Of a DNA stretch of 31,781 nucleotides, positions 1 to 11,968 are shown piece after piece. Source of the DNA: JBOHSA01 sp050732995. Lineage in GTDB: Bacteria > Gemmatimonadota > Gemmatimonadetes > Gemmatimonadales > GWC2-71-9. The notes under the pieces were generated by a model. The model saw only the letters and a list, made by a program, of their open reading frames with translations. It had not been told where the DNA came from and did not search any database. Numbering within the stretch: the stretch's first letter is position 1; every line of letters starts with the position of its first letter. The stretch lies in the NCBI GenBank assembly GCA_050732995.1, contig JBOHSA010000131.1, positions 1 through 31,781 of the forward strand, written 5' to 3'. Position numbers and translations under genes: made by a program.

Positions 1-1231
<1,231 letters not shown>

Positions 1232-1236
1232 CCCCC

Positions 1237-2379
1237 TCAGCTGCGGGTCGCCGCCACCCGGGTCGCGACCTCGAACCGCGCCTGCATCCCCGCGTCGTTG
1301 TGCGGGCCGACGTGACAGTGGAACAGCCACACCCCCAGATTGTCGGGCACCATGTCGGCGACGAGCATCTCCATCGTGAAGATGTTCACCACGTCCGTGC
1401 GCATGTGCCGCGAGACCACGGTCTGGCCGTGCCAGTGCGGCGCGTGGATCTCGAAATTCGTCGTCGTGAACACGTACCACCGCACCCGCTCGCCCTTCTG
1501 CATCTGCAGCATCGGCGTGTGGCCGAAGCTGAAGCCGTTGATCGTCTCGCGCAGGTTGATCACGTAGAAGGGGTCGGCGAAGGTGACATCCCGGGGGATC
1601 CGGGCGCTGTCGGCGTAGGCGCGCACGTTGTCCTCGAAGTACCAGCTCACGTTCTCGTCCATTTCCGCGAACATGGTCACGAACTCCCGGTCCACGTCCC
1701 GCGGCGTGCCATCCCGCTTGGTCGTGCCGCGCGCGCTCACGATCATCGGCCCGATGAGCCCGGAGTTGACGTCCTTGTTTTCGCTGACGTGCGAGTGGTA
1801 CATCCAGATGATCGAGCTGGACTCGCCCGGCGCCGGGCCGGCGCGCTCGGGCACCGGCCAGGTGTACATGTGCGTGCCGCCCGACGCGACGCCGTCGTCG
1901 GCCTTGTCCCGGGCCCCGGTGCCGTCCGCGTAGGGCGCCCCCTCGGAGTCCTTGTTGTAGAACACGCCGTGCGGGTGCACGCTGTAGGGCCGGCTCGCCT
2001 TGTTGCGGAACACCACGCGGATCGTGTCCCCCACCTCGGCGCGCAGCAGCGGGCCGAGAATCCCCAGATGCGTCCAGGCCGCCGGGCGCGGCTTCACGGT
2101 GGCGAACGTGCTGTCGGTGTACTCCCGGTACACCGCCTTGCGATACTTCCGGCCGATCCGATCCGGGCGGCGCTCGGTCAGCTCGGTCTCAAACCCGGTG
2201 AACGCGGCGCCGGTGATCTGGTTTGTGCCGCTGGGAGCGTAATCCCACTCCACCTCTTCTGCGGCGACGTAGTACGTGCGCGTCAGTGGCTTCGCGCCGG
2301 CGGCCGAGGTGACGAGCCAGGCGACGACCAAGGCGGCGGCGCATATGCCTGCGGCGAGTGCGCGACGGCTGGCGGACAT
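1237..2379 (-). CDS. Two-domain multicopper oxidase, secreted
   Basis: This 380-residue protein starts with a clear signal peptide (RR near the N-terminus, hydrophobic core, cleavage near AAG-AKP), so it should act outside the cytoplasmic membrane. Copper-ligand motifs are HPHG and WMYHSH in the first cupredoxin domain, and APHWHG and WLFHCHVGPHNDAGM in the second. The HCH...H...M block supplies type 1 copper with a Met axial ligand. The ceruloplasmin-like SGLIGP motif follows WMYHSH. With two cupredoxin domains it is shorter than laccases of about 500 residues, and fits a two-domain or hephaestin-like oxidase. An AAGGAC ribosome-binding site lies 7 nt before the ATG. It is the last gene of the leftward molybdenum-hydroxylase cluster, 177 bp after the FAD gene. 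The substrate cannot be told from sequence. Confidence 0.9.
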   Translation of the reverse strand: MSASRRALAAGICAAALVVAWLVTSAAGAKPLTRTYYVAAEEVEWDYAPSGTNQITGAAFTGFETELTERRPDRIGRKYRKAVYREYTDSTFATVKPRPAAWTHLGILGPLLRAEVGDTIRVVFRNKASRPYSVHPHGVFYNKDSEGAPYADGTGARDKADDGVASGGTHMYTWPVPERAGPAPGESSSIIWMYHSHVSENKDVNSGLIGPMIVSARGTTKRDGTPRDVDREFVTMFAEMDENVSWYFEDNVRAYADSARIPRDVTFADPFYVINLRETINGFSFGHTPMLQMQKGERVRWYVFTTTNFEIHAPHWHGQTVVSRHMRTDVVNIFTMEMLVADMVPDNLGVWLFHCHVGPHNDAGMQARFEVATRVAATRS

Positions 2380-2470
2380 GGGCGCGTGTCCTTGTGGGAG
2401 TGGAAGTAGGGGTTTTGAAGGGTAAAGGTACGCGCGCGCGACCGCTTGGCCAGGGCGGCGCGGCGCTCAC

Positions 2471-2560
2471 CCTCAGCAGCTCCACCGAACGCGGCGCGGC
2501 GACCGATACACGCCGCTCGTTCACGTTGACGGCGGCGTACCACGCGGGCCGCTCGCTCAT
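2471..2560 (-). pseudogene. Possible remnant of a second 2Fe-2S subunit N-terminus
   Basis: An ATG overlapping the FAD-subunit stop (ATGA at 2557-2560) opens a frame whose residues 10-30 read AVNVNERRVSVAAPRSVELL, then RV. This resembles the start of the intact 2Fe-2S subunit next door (FTVNERPVSSEVPGSRRLLDV). After that the frame becomes low-complexity, has no Cys cluster, and runs into the multicopper oxidase start region. It could be a decayed duplicate of the ferredoxin-like gene or a chance match over about 20 residues. It is reported with low confidence. Confidence 0.25.
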
Positions 2561-3342
2561 GGCCGTGGCTCGGCCAGCAGCCGCTGCAGCACGTTTTTCG
2601 CCACGGCTCGCCGGTATTCGGCCGTCGACCGCACGTCGTCGATCGGGCGGATGTCCTGGTCCAGGGCCCGGACGGCCCCTGCCACGTCGCCCCGCGCGAG
2701 CGCGGCCTCGGCCCGGACGGCGCGCAGCGGCACCTCGGCGACCGAGCCGAGCGCGACGCGCGCGGGCGTCACGCTCACGGCGATCACCACCTTGGAGATC
2801 GCCTGGGCGGCGCGGGTCCCGACCTTGCGGAACCGGACCGTCCGGCCGTCGAGCGGGAACCGCACCGACACGATGAGCTCATCGGCGGCGAGGGCGGTCG
2901 TGCGGTAGCCGGTGAAGAAGTTGGCGACTGGGATCTCCCGCCGGTCGGTGACCACGACCGCGTCCGCCGCGAGCAGCACGGGAAGGGTGTCACCCGCCGG
3001 GGACGCGTTGGCCAGGTTGCCGCCGAGCGTGCCCCGGTTCTGGATCTGCGCGGCGCCCACAGTCTGCGACGCCTCGACCAGAGCTCGCAGGTGCCGCCGC
3101 GCGAGCGGCGACCGGATGATCGCCGTGTACGGCTCGCCGGCGCCGATTACGAGATGCCCATCGGCGAGCCGGATTCCCTGCAACTCGGGGAGCGCCCAGA
3201 GGTCGAGCAACGCGCGCGGCCGAATGGTGCCGGCCTGGAGCAGCACGAAGACGTCCGTTCCGCCCGCGAGCGGCCGGCAGCCGGCGGTCTCCCGGTACCA
3301 CCGCACCGCCTCCGCCAGGCTCGCGGGCCGGAGGTAGGTCAC
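2557..3342 (-). CDS. xdhB: FAD-binding subunit of xanthine dehydrogenase-family molybdenum hydroxylase
   Basis: This is the medium subunit, carrying electrons from the 2Fe-2S subunit to FAD and then NAD+ or another acceptor. It shows the PCMH/VAO-type FAD motifs CRPLAGGTDVFVLLQAG near the N-terminus and QIQNRGTLGGNLANASPAGD in the middle, followed by the CO dehydrogenase flavoprotein C-terminal domain. At 261 residues it is slightly short but complete for the family. The GTG start at 3342 overlaps the stop of the 2Fe-2S gene as GTGA, implying translational coupling; an in-frame GTG at 3351 is the alternative. A longer frame to 3663 only reads antisense-like low-complexity residues over the 2Fe-2S gene and is rejected. 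Confidence 0.88.
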   Translation of the reverse strand: MTYLRPASLAEAVRWYRETAGCRPLAGGTDVFVLLQAGTIRPRALLDLWALPELQGIRLADGHLVIGAGEPYTAIIRSPLARRHLRALVEASQTVGAAQIQNRGTLGGNLANASPAGDTLPVLLAADAVVVTDRREIPVANFFTGYRTTALAADELIVSVRFPLDGRTVRFRKVGTRAAQAISKVVIAVSVTPARVALGSVAEVPLRAVRAEAALARGDVAGAVRALDQDIRPIDDVRSTAEYRRAVAKNVLQRLLAEPRP

Positions 3343-3787
3343 TGCCGGCACGCCAGCACCGCCTCGAAGATCTTCGTGTAGCCGGTGCAGCGGCAGAGGT
3401 TCCCCGCGAGCCCGACGCGGACCTCGTCCTCCGACGGCCGGGGGTTGCCGGCCAGCAGCGCGTGCGCCGCGAGGAGCATGCCGGGCGTGCAGATGCCGCA
3501 CTGCGCGGCGCCGTGTTGGATGAACGCCTGCTGTAACCGGGAGAGGGTGCCGTCGGTCTCCAAGCCTTCGACGGTCACGACCGCACAACCCTCGACCTGC
3601 CCCACCGCCACGAGACAGCTGTCCACCACCTGACCGTCGATCAGCACCGAGCAGGCACCACACTCCCCCTCGCCGCAGCCCTCCTTGGTCCCGGTGAGGC
3701 GCAAGTCCTCGCGCAGCACGTCGAGCAGGCGGCGCGAACCCGGAACCTCACTAGAAACGGGGCGTTCATTCACCGTAAAGCGTACCG

Positions 3788-3791
<4 letters not shown>
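3339..3791 (-). CDS. xdhC: 2Fe-2S subunit of xanthine dehydrogenase-family molybdenum hydroxylase
   Basis: This is the small electron-transfer subunit, 150 residues and family-typical. The N-terminal plant-ferredoxin fold carries CGEGECGACSV (Cys39, 44, 47) and the later DSC (Cys59). The C-terminal four-helix domain carries QCGICTPGM and LCRCTGY. Together these give two [2Fe-2S] clusters. The start is best placed at TTG 3791. That codon overlaps the stop of the molybdenum subunit as TTGA, sits six bases after a GGGAGAG ribosome-binding site, and leads directly into the conserved TVRFTVNERPV. The 31 residues upstream in frame are translated repeat sequence from the end of the neighbouring gene. 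Confidence 0.9.
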
Positions 3792-5964
<2,173 letters not shown>

Positions 5965-5968
<4 letters not shown>

Positions 5969-6636
5969 GGCAGCGGCGTGCCAGGGGGGGGGAGGGGGGG
6001 GGGGGGGCCGGCGCGCGGCACGCGGCGCACCAGGAGCCCCGTCGTCGACACGCGCACCTCGAACGCGGCCGGCTCCGCCGCCTCGATGAATGTCGCGGAG
6101 CCGTACTCCGCATCCACCAGAGGGGCGAAGATCCAGTAGCGCCGCGCCAGCCAGAACAGGTCGATCGCGCGCTCGGGACCCAGCCGCTCGACGGTGCGCG
6201 GCCGGCGCCGCTCCTGGGCGAGATCGGTGTAGCGGCCGGCGATCCGGTCGAGCGCGTACGCGGTATGCAATCCCAGCAGGTTGACCCAGGGGTGCCACTT
6301 GAGGATCCGGGCGTCCACGTACATCGCGTCGCCCGCGAGATCGAACATGTGGAGGCTGCCGTCCGCCAGGCGGACCGTGGCCCGGAAGCGCTGCGGACCG
6401 AGCGGCTCGGTCTGGACGACGGCCGCCAGCTCTTCGTGGGTGAACGCGCGATAGCCGCGCACGGCGACGCCGACGGTGGCCGCCAGGAGCGCGAGGGCGA
6501 GGAACAGCGCGCCCACGAGCCCACGCGTCGCGGCGGCGAGCCAGCGCTTCTCACGCGCCGCGGCGGCGACGGACGCGCCACACCCCACACTCAGGGCGGC
6601 GAGCCCGAGCGCCACCCCCAACAGTGCCAGCGGCAT
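5965..6636 (-). CDS. Conserved two-TM membrane protein of unknown function
   Basis: This 223-residue protein has two N-terminal hydrophobic helices (residues about 2-25 and 38-60). A soluble domain follows, with the conserved-looking segments RFRATVRLADGSLHMFDLAGD, DARILKWHPWVNLLGLHTAY and LDRIAGRYTDLAQERRRPRTV. I recall similar small proteins being labelled 'cation/multidrug efflux pump', but nothing here supports transport. The C-terminus (GPPPPLPPPGTPLP) is encoded by two poly-G tracts, so its exact end, and the ATGA overlap with the molybdenum subunit, depend on the tract length being correct. It is the second gene of the leftward cluster. The start at 6636 has only a weak ribosome-binding site. 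Confidence 0.7.
5984..6007. repeat. G9-A-G14 homopolymer tract
   Basis: Nine G, one A, then fourteen G on the plus strand. The tract lies in the last codons of the two-TM membrane protein and encodes its Pro-rich tail. A length change of one or two bases would alter that C-terminus and the start/stop overlap with xdhA. It could be an assembly error or a slippage-prone tract. Confidence 0.8.
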
Positions 6637-6660
6637 AGCCTGAAAAGATGGGGACGAACG

Positions 6661-6707
6661 GTGGGAAGTGGGAGGGAGCGGGAAGCGGGGAGCGGGGAGT
6701 AGGGAGC
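6661..6707. repeat. Intergenic GGGAAGCGGGGAGCGGGGAG micro-repeat
   Basis: Purine-rich near-tandem units (GGGAGCGGGAAGCGGGGAGC and variants) fill the gap between the DRR-repeat gene and the two-TM membrane gene. They match the unit found inverted inside xdhA at 5371-5405. No gene is seen in 6637-6742. Confidence 0.6.
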
Positions 6708-6742
6708 ACCGGGCGGGGGCTCCCTGCTCTCTGGGGAGGCCA

Positions 6743-6991
6743 TCAGAACATCGGGGCTCCCCGCGTATCGGAGCGCCGACGCCGGATCGCGCGGCGGTCC
6801 AGACCGGTGCGCTGCTCGAGGAACGTGCGCCGATCGTCGTCCACCCGACGATCCCGCCCACGCCGGCGTTCCACGACGGCCAGAAGCGAGGTCACCCGCC
6901 GGTCGATCCGCCGGCGCCGGGTCGGGACCGCACGCCGGTCCATCCCGGTCCGACGCTCCATCCGGCGCCGTCTCTCGCTGGTCTGCGGCAT
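6743..6991 (-). CDS. Small Arg-rich protein with repeated (D/E)RR motifs
   Basis: This 82-residue product is extremely basic and built from a recurring unit: ERRRRMERRTGMDRRAV, RRRRIDRRV, ERRRGRDRRVDDDRRTF and EQRTGLDRRAIRRRR. I recall similar short MDRR/DRR-repeat proteins as uncharacterised open frames in GC-rich soil bacteria; no function is known to me. The start MPQTSERRRR at 6991 is chosen because the repeats begin there; the longer frame to 7252 adds composition-driven sequence only. The ribosome-binding site is weak. It heads the leftward molybdenum-hydroxylase cluster, 106 bp before the next gene. It may be a nucleic-acid-binding protein or a spurious frame over a repetitive stretch. 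Confidence 0.5.
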   Translation of the reverse strand: MPQTSERRRRMERRTGMDRRAVPTRRRRIDRRVTSLLAVVERRRGRDRRVDDDRRTFLEQRTGLDRRAIRRRRSDTRGAPMF

Positions 6992-7308
6992 AGGTCTCGC
7001 TGAAACATAGGGAGTAGAGCCGTTCACGGATTCCAGGGCGCGAACCGACCAAAAACGTCGCAAGTGCCATGCCCTCAGGCGAGGTTCGGGACCTGCCGCG
7101 CGGCCGCTGTCTCGCGCCCCAATCCGGCACTCGGCGGCCCGCTGGGCCCGGGCCAGGCGGTCCCATCGTGCGAACCAGCCACAGAGTCGCGCGCGCCCCA
7201 CGCCGAGTCCCCGCAACACCCCGGGCGGCGGGCCCGGCCGCCGATGGGCCATCCCCGCATCCGGGGCATGACATTTGCTCTTGTGGCCGCGAAGAGGAGA
7301 GCGATATC
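6992..7308. other. Divergent intergenic region between the DRR-repeat gene and malate synthase
   Basis: About 317 bp separate the leftward cluster from the rightward malate synthase gene, so promoters for both directions should lie here. I see no convincing -35/-10 pair on either strand. A GAGGAGA Shine-Dalgarno sequence at 7294-7300 precedes the GTG start at 7309. Frames running through the region are low-complexity and look like composition artefacts. Confidence 0.5.
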
Positions 7309-8964
7309 GTGTTCGAGAACGTCATGGCGGATCGATCGGCACGGCCCGCGGCCGGACCGCGCGTCACCCCATCCCAGGAGCCGGCGGGGGTCGACGTGCG
7401 GGGACCGGTGTCGCCGGCCCACGCCGAGATCCTCACGCCCCGCGCCTTGGCGTTCCTCGCCGACCTACACCGCCGCTTCGAGCCGCGCCGTCGGGATCTC
7501 CTCGCGGCGCGCGGCGCGCGGCAGCAGGCGATCCGGGACGGCGAGCTGCCGGCGTTCCTGCCCGACGCCCGCTCCATCCGGGCGCGCGCCTGGACGGTCG
7601 CGCCGATCCCGCCCGACCTGCGCGACCGCCGCGTCGAGATCACCGGTCCCGTGGACCGCAAGATGATCATCAACGCGCTGAACTCCGGCGCGAACGTGTT
7701 CATGGCGGACTTCGAGGATTCCCATTCGCCCACGTGGAGCAACACCCTGCAGGGGCAGGTGAACCTGCGGGACGCGGTCGATCGGACCATCGCCTTCGTC
7801 GCCCCGGACGGCAAGGGTTACACGCTCGGTCCCCGCTCCGCGACGCTGATGGTGCGGCCCCGCGGTTGGCATCTCCTGGAAAAGCACCTGACGGTCGACG
7901 GCGCGCCCATCGCCGGCGCGCTGTTCGACTTCGGGCTGTGCTTTTTTCACACCGCGGCGAAGCTCCTCGCGCGCGGCAGCGGGCCCTACTTCTACCTCCC
8001 CAAGCTCGAGAGTCACCTCGAGGCCCGGCTGTGGAACGACGTGTTCAACGCCGCGCAGGACGCCCTCGGCCTCCCGCGCGGCGCGATCCGCGCCACGGTA
8101 CTCATCGAAACGATTCTCGCCGCGTTCGAGATGGACGAGATCCTGTTCGAGCTGCGCGAGCACTCAGCCGGACTCAACTGCGGCCGCTGGGACTACATCT
8201 TCAGCTTCATCAAGAAATTCCGGCATCGCTCCGTTTGCCTCTTCCCCGACCGGGCGCGGGTGACCATGGACCGCCCGTTCCTGCGGTCGTGCGTCGATCT
8301 GCTGATCCAGACGTGCCACCGTCGCGGCATCCACGCCATGGGCGGCATGGCCGCCCAGATCCCGATCAAAGACGACCCGGCCGCCAATGCCGCCGCCCTC
8401 GCGAAGGTGCGGCAGGACAAGCTACGGGAGGTTCAAGCCGGCCACGACGGCACTTGGGTAGCGCATCCAGGTCTCGTGCCGGTCGCCCGGGAGGCGTTCG
8501 ACGCCTTCATGGCAACCTCCCACCAACTCCACCTCAAGCGGGAGGAGGTGCACGTCACGGCCCGCGACCTGCTCGCCGCGCCGCCCTCCGAAGGAGAGAT
8601 CACCGAAGCGGGCCTACGCCTCAACATCGACGTCGGCGTCCAGTATCTCGAAGCCTGGCTCCGCGGCTCCGGCTGCGTGCCGATTTACAACCTCATGGAG
8701 GACGCCGCGACGGCCGAGATCTCCCGGACGCAGGTGTGGCAGTGGCTGACCCACGGGGCGCGCCTGCAGGACGGCCGCGTCGTCACGGAGTCGCTCGTCA
8801 ACCAGGTCCTGACGGAGGAGCTGGCCAAGGTGCGCCACGAGCTCGGCGCGGCGCGGTTCGACGGCGGGAAGTTCGAGCTGGCGGCGCAGCTCTTCGGCCG
8901 GATGATGACGGGCCCGGACTTCCCCGAGTTCCTCACTCTGGCGGCGTACGACTATCTCGACTGA
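7309..8964 (+). CDS. aceB: Malate synthase (A type)
   Basis: This enzyme condenses glyoxylate with acetyl-CoA to malate in the glyoxylate shunt. The family segments are easy to see: [111 protein letters not shown] and [20 protein letters not shown]. At 551 residues it has the usual length for the A isoform. GTG 7309 is preferred because GAGGAGA lies about 8 nt upstream; ATG 7324 is the alternative. Isocitrate lyase follows after 18 bp. In this setting it can also consume glyoxylate from purine (ureide) degradation or from 2-hydroxyacid oxidation. Confidence 0.95.
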   Translation: MFENVMADRSARPAAGPRVTPSQEPAGVDVRGPVSPAHAEILTPRALAFLADLHRRFEPRRRDLLAARGARQQAIRDGELPAFLPDARSIRARAWTVAPIPPDLRDRRVEITGPVDRKMIINALNSGANVFMADFEDSHSPTWSNTLQGQVNLRDAVDRTIAFVAPDGKGYTLGPRSATLMVRPRGWHLLEKHLTVDGAPIAGALFDFGLCFFHTAAKLLARGSGPYFYLPKLESHLEARLWNDVFNAAQDALGLPRGAIRATVLIETILAAFEMDEILFELREHSAGLNCGRWDYIFSFIKKFRHRSVCLFPDRARVTMDRPFLRSCVDLLIQTCHRRGIHAMGGMAAQIPIKDDPAANAAALAKVRQDKLREVQAGHDGTWVAHPGLVPVAREAFDAFMATSHQLHLKREEVHVTARDLLAAPPSEGEITEAGLRLNIDVGVQYLEAWLRGSGCVPIYNLMEDAATAEISRTQVWQWLTHGARLQDGRVVTESLVNQVLTEELAKVRHELGAARFDGGKFELAAQLFGRMMTGPDFPEFLTLAAYDYLD

Positions 8965-8982
8965 CCGAGGGACGGGATCCCC

Positions 8983-10296
8983 ATGGACCGACAGACGTTC
9001 ATCGTGAACCTGGAGCGGCGCTGGGCCACCGAGCCCCGGTGGCAGGGCGTCCGGCGGAGCTATCTCCCGGAAGACGTGTATCGGCTGCGGGGCACGCTCC
9101 CGATCGCCCACACGCTCGCCGCCCATGGGGCCACGCGGCTGTGGCGGCTGCTCACCGACGAGCCCTACGTCGCGGCGCTCTCCGCCGTGACCGGCAATCA
9201 GGCGATCCAGGAGGTCAAAGCCGGCCTCAAAGCCGTCTACGTGAGCGGCTGGCAGGTCGCGGCCGACGCGAACACTGCCCTACAGATGTACCCGGACCAA
9301 AGCCTCTACCCCTCGGACAGCGTGCCCTACCTCCTGCGGCGGATCCAGAACGCCCTGCGGCGTGCCGACGAGATCCACCACCTGAAGGGCGACCACAGCG
9401 TCGCCTGGTTCGTCCCGCTCGTGGCCGACGCCGAGGCGGGGTTCGGCGGCGTGCTCAACGCGTTCGAGCTGATGAAGCTGATGATCGCGGAAGGGGCCGC
9501 GGGCGTGCACTTCGAGGACCAACTGTCCTCGGTCAAGAAGTGCGGGCACCTGGGCGGCAAAGTGCTCGTGCCCACGAGCGAGTTCATCGCGAAGCTCGTG
9601 GCGGCGCGGTTGGCGGCGGACGTCTGCGGCGTGGACACGGTGCTCATCGCCCGGACCGACGCGAACAGCGCTTCCCTGCTGACCAGCGACGTCGACGAAT
9701 ACGACCGGCACTGGTGCACCGGGGAGCGGACGGCCGAGGGCTTCTGCGTGATCCGGGACGGCGTCGCGGCGGCGATCGCGCGCGCCCGTGCCTACGCCCC
9801 CTACGCCGACGTGCTCTGGTTCGAGACGGCCAAGCCCGACCTCGCCGAGGCGCGGCAGTTCGCCGAGGCCATCCAGCGCGAATACCCCGGCAAGCTGCTG
9901 GCGTACAATTGCTCGCCGTCGTTCAACTGGAAGCGGCACCTGAGCGAGGCGCAGCTCGGCACGTTCCAGCGCGAGCTGGGCGCGATGGGGTACAAGTTCC
10001 AGTTCGTGACCCTCTCCGGGTTCCACGCCCTGAACCACAGCATGTTCGAACTGGCCCAGGACTATCGGGCGCGGGGCATGGCGGCGTACGCCGACCTCCA
10101 GTCCCGCGAGTTCGCCGCCGAGCACGACGGCTACCTGGCGGTGCGGCATCAGGAATTCGTCGGGGTCGGCTATTTTGACGAGATCACCCAGATCGCCTCG
10201 GGCGGGCAGAGCTCCACCAAGGCGATGGACGGATCGACGGAGCAGGAGCAGTTCCAGAAGCCACCGGCGGCCGCGCTGCGCGCGGCCCACTCGTGA
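8983..10296 (+). CDS. aceA: Isocitrate lyase
   Basis: It cleaves isocitrate into glyoxylate and succinate, the first committed step of the glyoxylate shunt. The 437-residue sequence carries the signature [11 protein letters not shown], with catalytic Cys187, plus [27 protein letters not shown], the metal-site region [10 protein letters not shown], and [20 protein letters not shown]. The length matches the short bacterial class. ATG 8983 sits 18 bp after aceB, so the two genes are co-transcribed. The pair can convert acetyl-CoA produced by the downstream pyrimidine/MmsA route into C4 acids. A hairpin follows at 10323. Confidence 0.96.
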   Translation: MDRQTFIVNLERRWATEPRWQGVRRSYLPEDVYRLRGTLPIAHTLAAHGATRLWRLLTDEPYVAALSAVTGNQAIQEVKAGLKAVYVSGWQVAADANTALQMYPDQSLYPSDSVPYLLRRIQNALRRADEIHHLKGDHSVAWFVPLVADAEAGFGGVLNAFELMKLMIAEGAAGVHFEDQLSSVKKCGHLGGKVLVPTSEFIAKLVAARLAADVCGVDTVLIARTDANSASLLTSDVDEYDRHWCTGERTAEGFCVIRDGVAAAIARARAYAPYADVLWFETAKPDLAEARQFAEAIQREYPGKLLAYNCSPSFNWKRHLSEAQLGTFQRELGAMGYKFQFVTLSGFHALNHSMFELAQDYRARGMAAYADLQSREFAAEHDGYLAVRHQEFVGVGYFDEITQIASGGQSSTKAMDGSTEQEQFQKPPAAALRAAHS

Positions 10297-10322
10297 TCGG
10301 GGGAGCATAAGGGAGGTTCAAG

Positions 10323-10368
10323 CCGGCAAAGGCGGCAGAGGGCCCGTCCAGGCAGTCTGCCGCGCCGG
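10323..10368 (+). terminator. Bulged hairpin after aceA, possible terminator
   Basis: GCGGCAGA (10332-10339) pairs perfectly with TCTGCCGC (10356-10363) around a 16-nt loop. The stem is extended by CCGGC (10323-10327) with GCCGG (10364-10368) across a four-base bulge. It lies 27 bp after the aceA stop. No U-run follows, so intrinsic termination is uncertain; it may instead be an mRNA-stabilising or regulatory structure. Confidence 0.4.
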
Positions 10369-10425
10369 TCGCCGGGGCGGGCGTGCACAGCCGCACCGGA
10401 AACCTCCCACCCCTCCCGTCTTGTG

Positions 10426-10453
10426 TTGACAACCTCCAACCCGACCGTAGGTT
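10426..10453 (+). promoter_or_regulatory. Putative promoter of the pyrimidine-catabolism operon
   Basis: A perfect -35 TTGACA (10426-10431) is followed after 16 bp by TAGGTT (10448-10453), within TAGGTTAGC. This would place the transcript start around 10460, about 60 nt before the mmsA ATG. The same TAGGTTAGC string precedes the secreted-protein gene at 27499. The rest of 10297-10519 contains the hairpin and no gene. Confidence 0.6.
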
Positions 10454-10519
10454 AGCAACAACCGGCCCGTCGAGCTCGCCCGCTCCAAGGCCGGTTCTTC
10501 TCTTTTTGGACGGTGCGCC

Positions 10520-11968
10520 ATGCTGCGGACCCTGCGGAACTGCATCGGCGGCGAATGGGTCGACTCGAGCGCCACCGAGTTCCTCGAGCTCACCAACCCG
10601 GCGACTGCCGAGCCGCTCGGGCGCGTACCGCTCTCGCCCGCGCCGGACGTCGACCAGGCCGCCGCCGCCGCCCAGGCCGCGTTCCTCAAGTGGCGCGCCG
10701 TCCCGCCGGTCGTCCGCGCCCGCTACCTCTTCAAGCTCAAAACGCTGCTCGAGCAGCATTTCGACGAGATCGCGGCGACCGTCACCCGCGAGAACGGCAA
10801 GCTGCTGGACGAGGCCAAGGGCTCGCTGCGCCGCGGGATCGAGAACGTCGAGCACGCGTGCGGCATCCCGACCCTGATGCTGGGCAAGACGCTGGAGGAC
10901 GTGGCGACCGGCATCGACTGCGAGTACGTGCGCCAGCCGCTGGGCGTCTTCGCCGCCGTCACCCCGTTCAACTTCCCGGCGATGGTGCCGCTGTGGTTCT
11001 GGCCCTACGCCATCGCGACCGGCAACACGTTCATCCTGAAACCAAGCGAGCAGGTGCCGTTTGCCCCCACCCGCATCGTGGAGCTGGCGCACGAGGCGGG
11101 ACTCCCTCCGGGCGTGCTGAATCTCGTGCACGGCGGGAAGGAAGCCGTCAACGCCCTGCTCGCTCACCCGGGCATCGCCGGGATCTCGTTCGTCGGGTCC
11201 ACGGCCGTGGCCCGTTACGTCTACCAGGAGGCGGCCAAGCACAGCAAGCGGGTGCAGTCGCTGGGCGGCGCTAAGAACCACGTCGTCGTGCTGCCCGACG
11301 CGGACCTCGACCGCGCCGTGGCTAATATCAGCGAGTCCCTGTTCGGCTGCGCCGGCCAGCGCTGCCTGGCCGGGAGCGTGGTGGTGACCACCGGGAAAGC
11401 GTACGAGCCGTTCCGGGATCGGCTGCTTGCCGCCGCCCGGAGCCTCACGCTCGGCTATGGGTTGGATGCCGGCGTCGGCATGGGGCCGGTGGTGTCGCAG
11501 CGCCACAAGGAGCGCGTGCTGTCCTACGTGGACGCCGGACGCACCGACGGCGCCGAGCTGCTGCTCGACGGCCGGGCCCCCAAGGTCGAGCGCTACCCGC
11601 GGGGCCATTTCGTCGGGCCCACCGTGTTCGCCGGCGTCGGGCCCGAGATGCGGATCGGGCAGGAAGAGATCTTCGGGCCCGTCGCGTCGGTGACCCGCGC
11701 GGGCACCCTGGACGAGGCGATCGAGACCATCCAGCGCTCCGGCTATGCGAACGCGACGTCGATCTTCACCACGTCGGGGCGGGCCGCGCGGGAGTTCCGC
11801 TATCGCGTGGGCGTCAGCATGATCGGCGTGAACATCGGGGTCGCCGCGCCGATGGCGTTCTTCCCATTCGGCGGGACGAAGGGGTCGTTCTTCGGCGACT
11901 TGAAGGTGCACGGCAGCGACGCCATTGAGTTCTACACCGACAAGAAAGTCGTCATCTCGAGGTGGTGA
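10520..11968 (+). CDS. mmsA: Methylmalonate/malonate-semialdehyde dehydrogenase (CoA-acylating)
   Basis: This 482-residue aldehyde dehydrogenase oxidises malonate semialdehyde to acetyl-CoA and methylmalonate semialdehyde to propionyl-CoA, with NAD+ and release of CO2. The MmsA-specific block FGCAGQRCLAGSV holds catalytic Cys282. Other family segments are TPFNFPAMVPLWFWPYAIATGN, KPSEQVP, FVGSTAVARYVYQEA, SLGGAKNH, EEIFGPVASV and FFPFGGTKGSFFGDLKVHG. It is the first gene of the operon, although it performs the last step. That suits a pathway in which the uracil and thymine branches both end in a semialdehyde. Its TGA shares one base with the next ATG (TGATG). Confidence 0.95.
   Translation: MLRTLRNCIGGEWVDSSATEFLELTNPATAEPLGRVPLSPAPDVDQAAAAAQAAFLKWRAVPPVVRARYLFKLKTLLEQHFDEIAATVTRENGKLLDEAKGSLRRGIENVEHACGIPTLMLGKTLEDVATGIDCEYVRQPLGVFAAVTPFNFPAMVPLWFWPYAIATGNTFILKPSEQVPFAPTRIVELAHEAGLPPGVLNLVHGGKEAVNALLAHPGIAGISFVGSTAVARYVYQEAAKHSKRVQSLGGAKNHVVVLPDADLDRAVANISESLFGCAGQRCLAGSVVVTTGKAYEPFRDRLLAAARSLTLGYGLDAGVGMGPVVSQRHKERVLSYVDAGRTDGAELLLDGRAPKVERYPRGHFVGPTVFAGVGPEMRIGQEEIFGPVASVTRAGTLDEAIETIQRSGYANATSIFTTSGRAAREFRYRVGVSMIGVNIGVAAPMAFFPFGGTKGSFFGDLKVHGSDAIEFYTDKKVVISRW

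Noticed and set aside
3343..3663. N-terminal extension of the FAD subunit
   Set aside because: It lies over the conserved 2Fe-2S gene in another frame and has no family similarity. GTG 3342 gives the complete family N-terminus.
6743..6991. DRR repeats read as a DNA tandem repeat or CRISPR-like array
   Set aside because: The regularity is at the residue level (Arg/Asp codons) with irregular unit length and no spacers.
7275..10178. 967-residue open frame on the plus strand over aceB and aceA
   Set aside because: It is an Arg/Pro-rich shadow frame caused by high GC. The other frame has unmistakable enzyme motifs.
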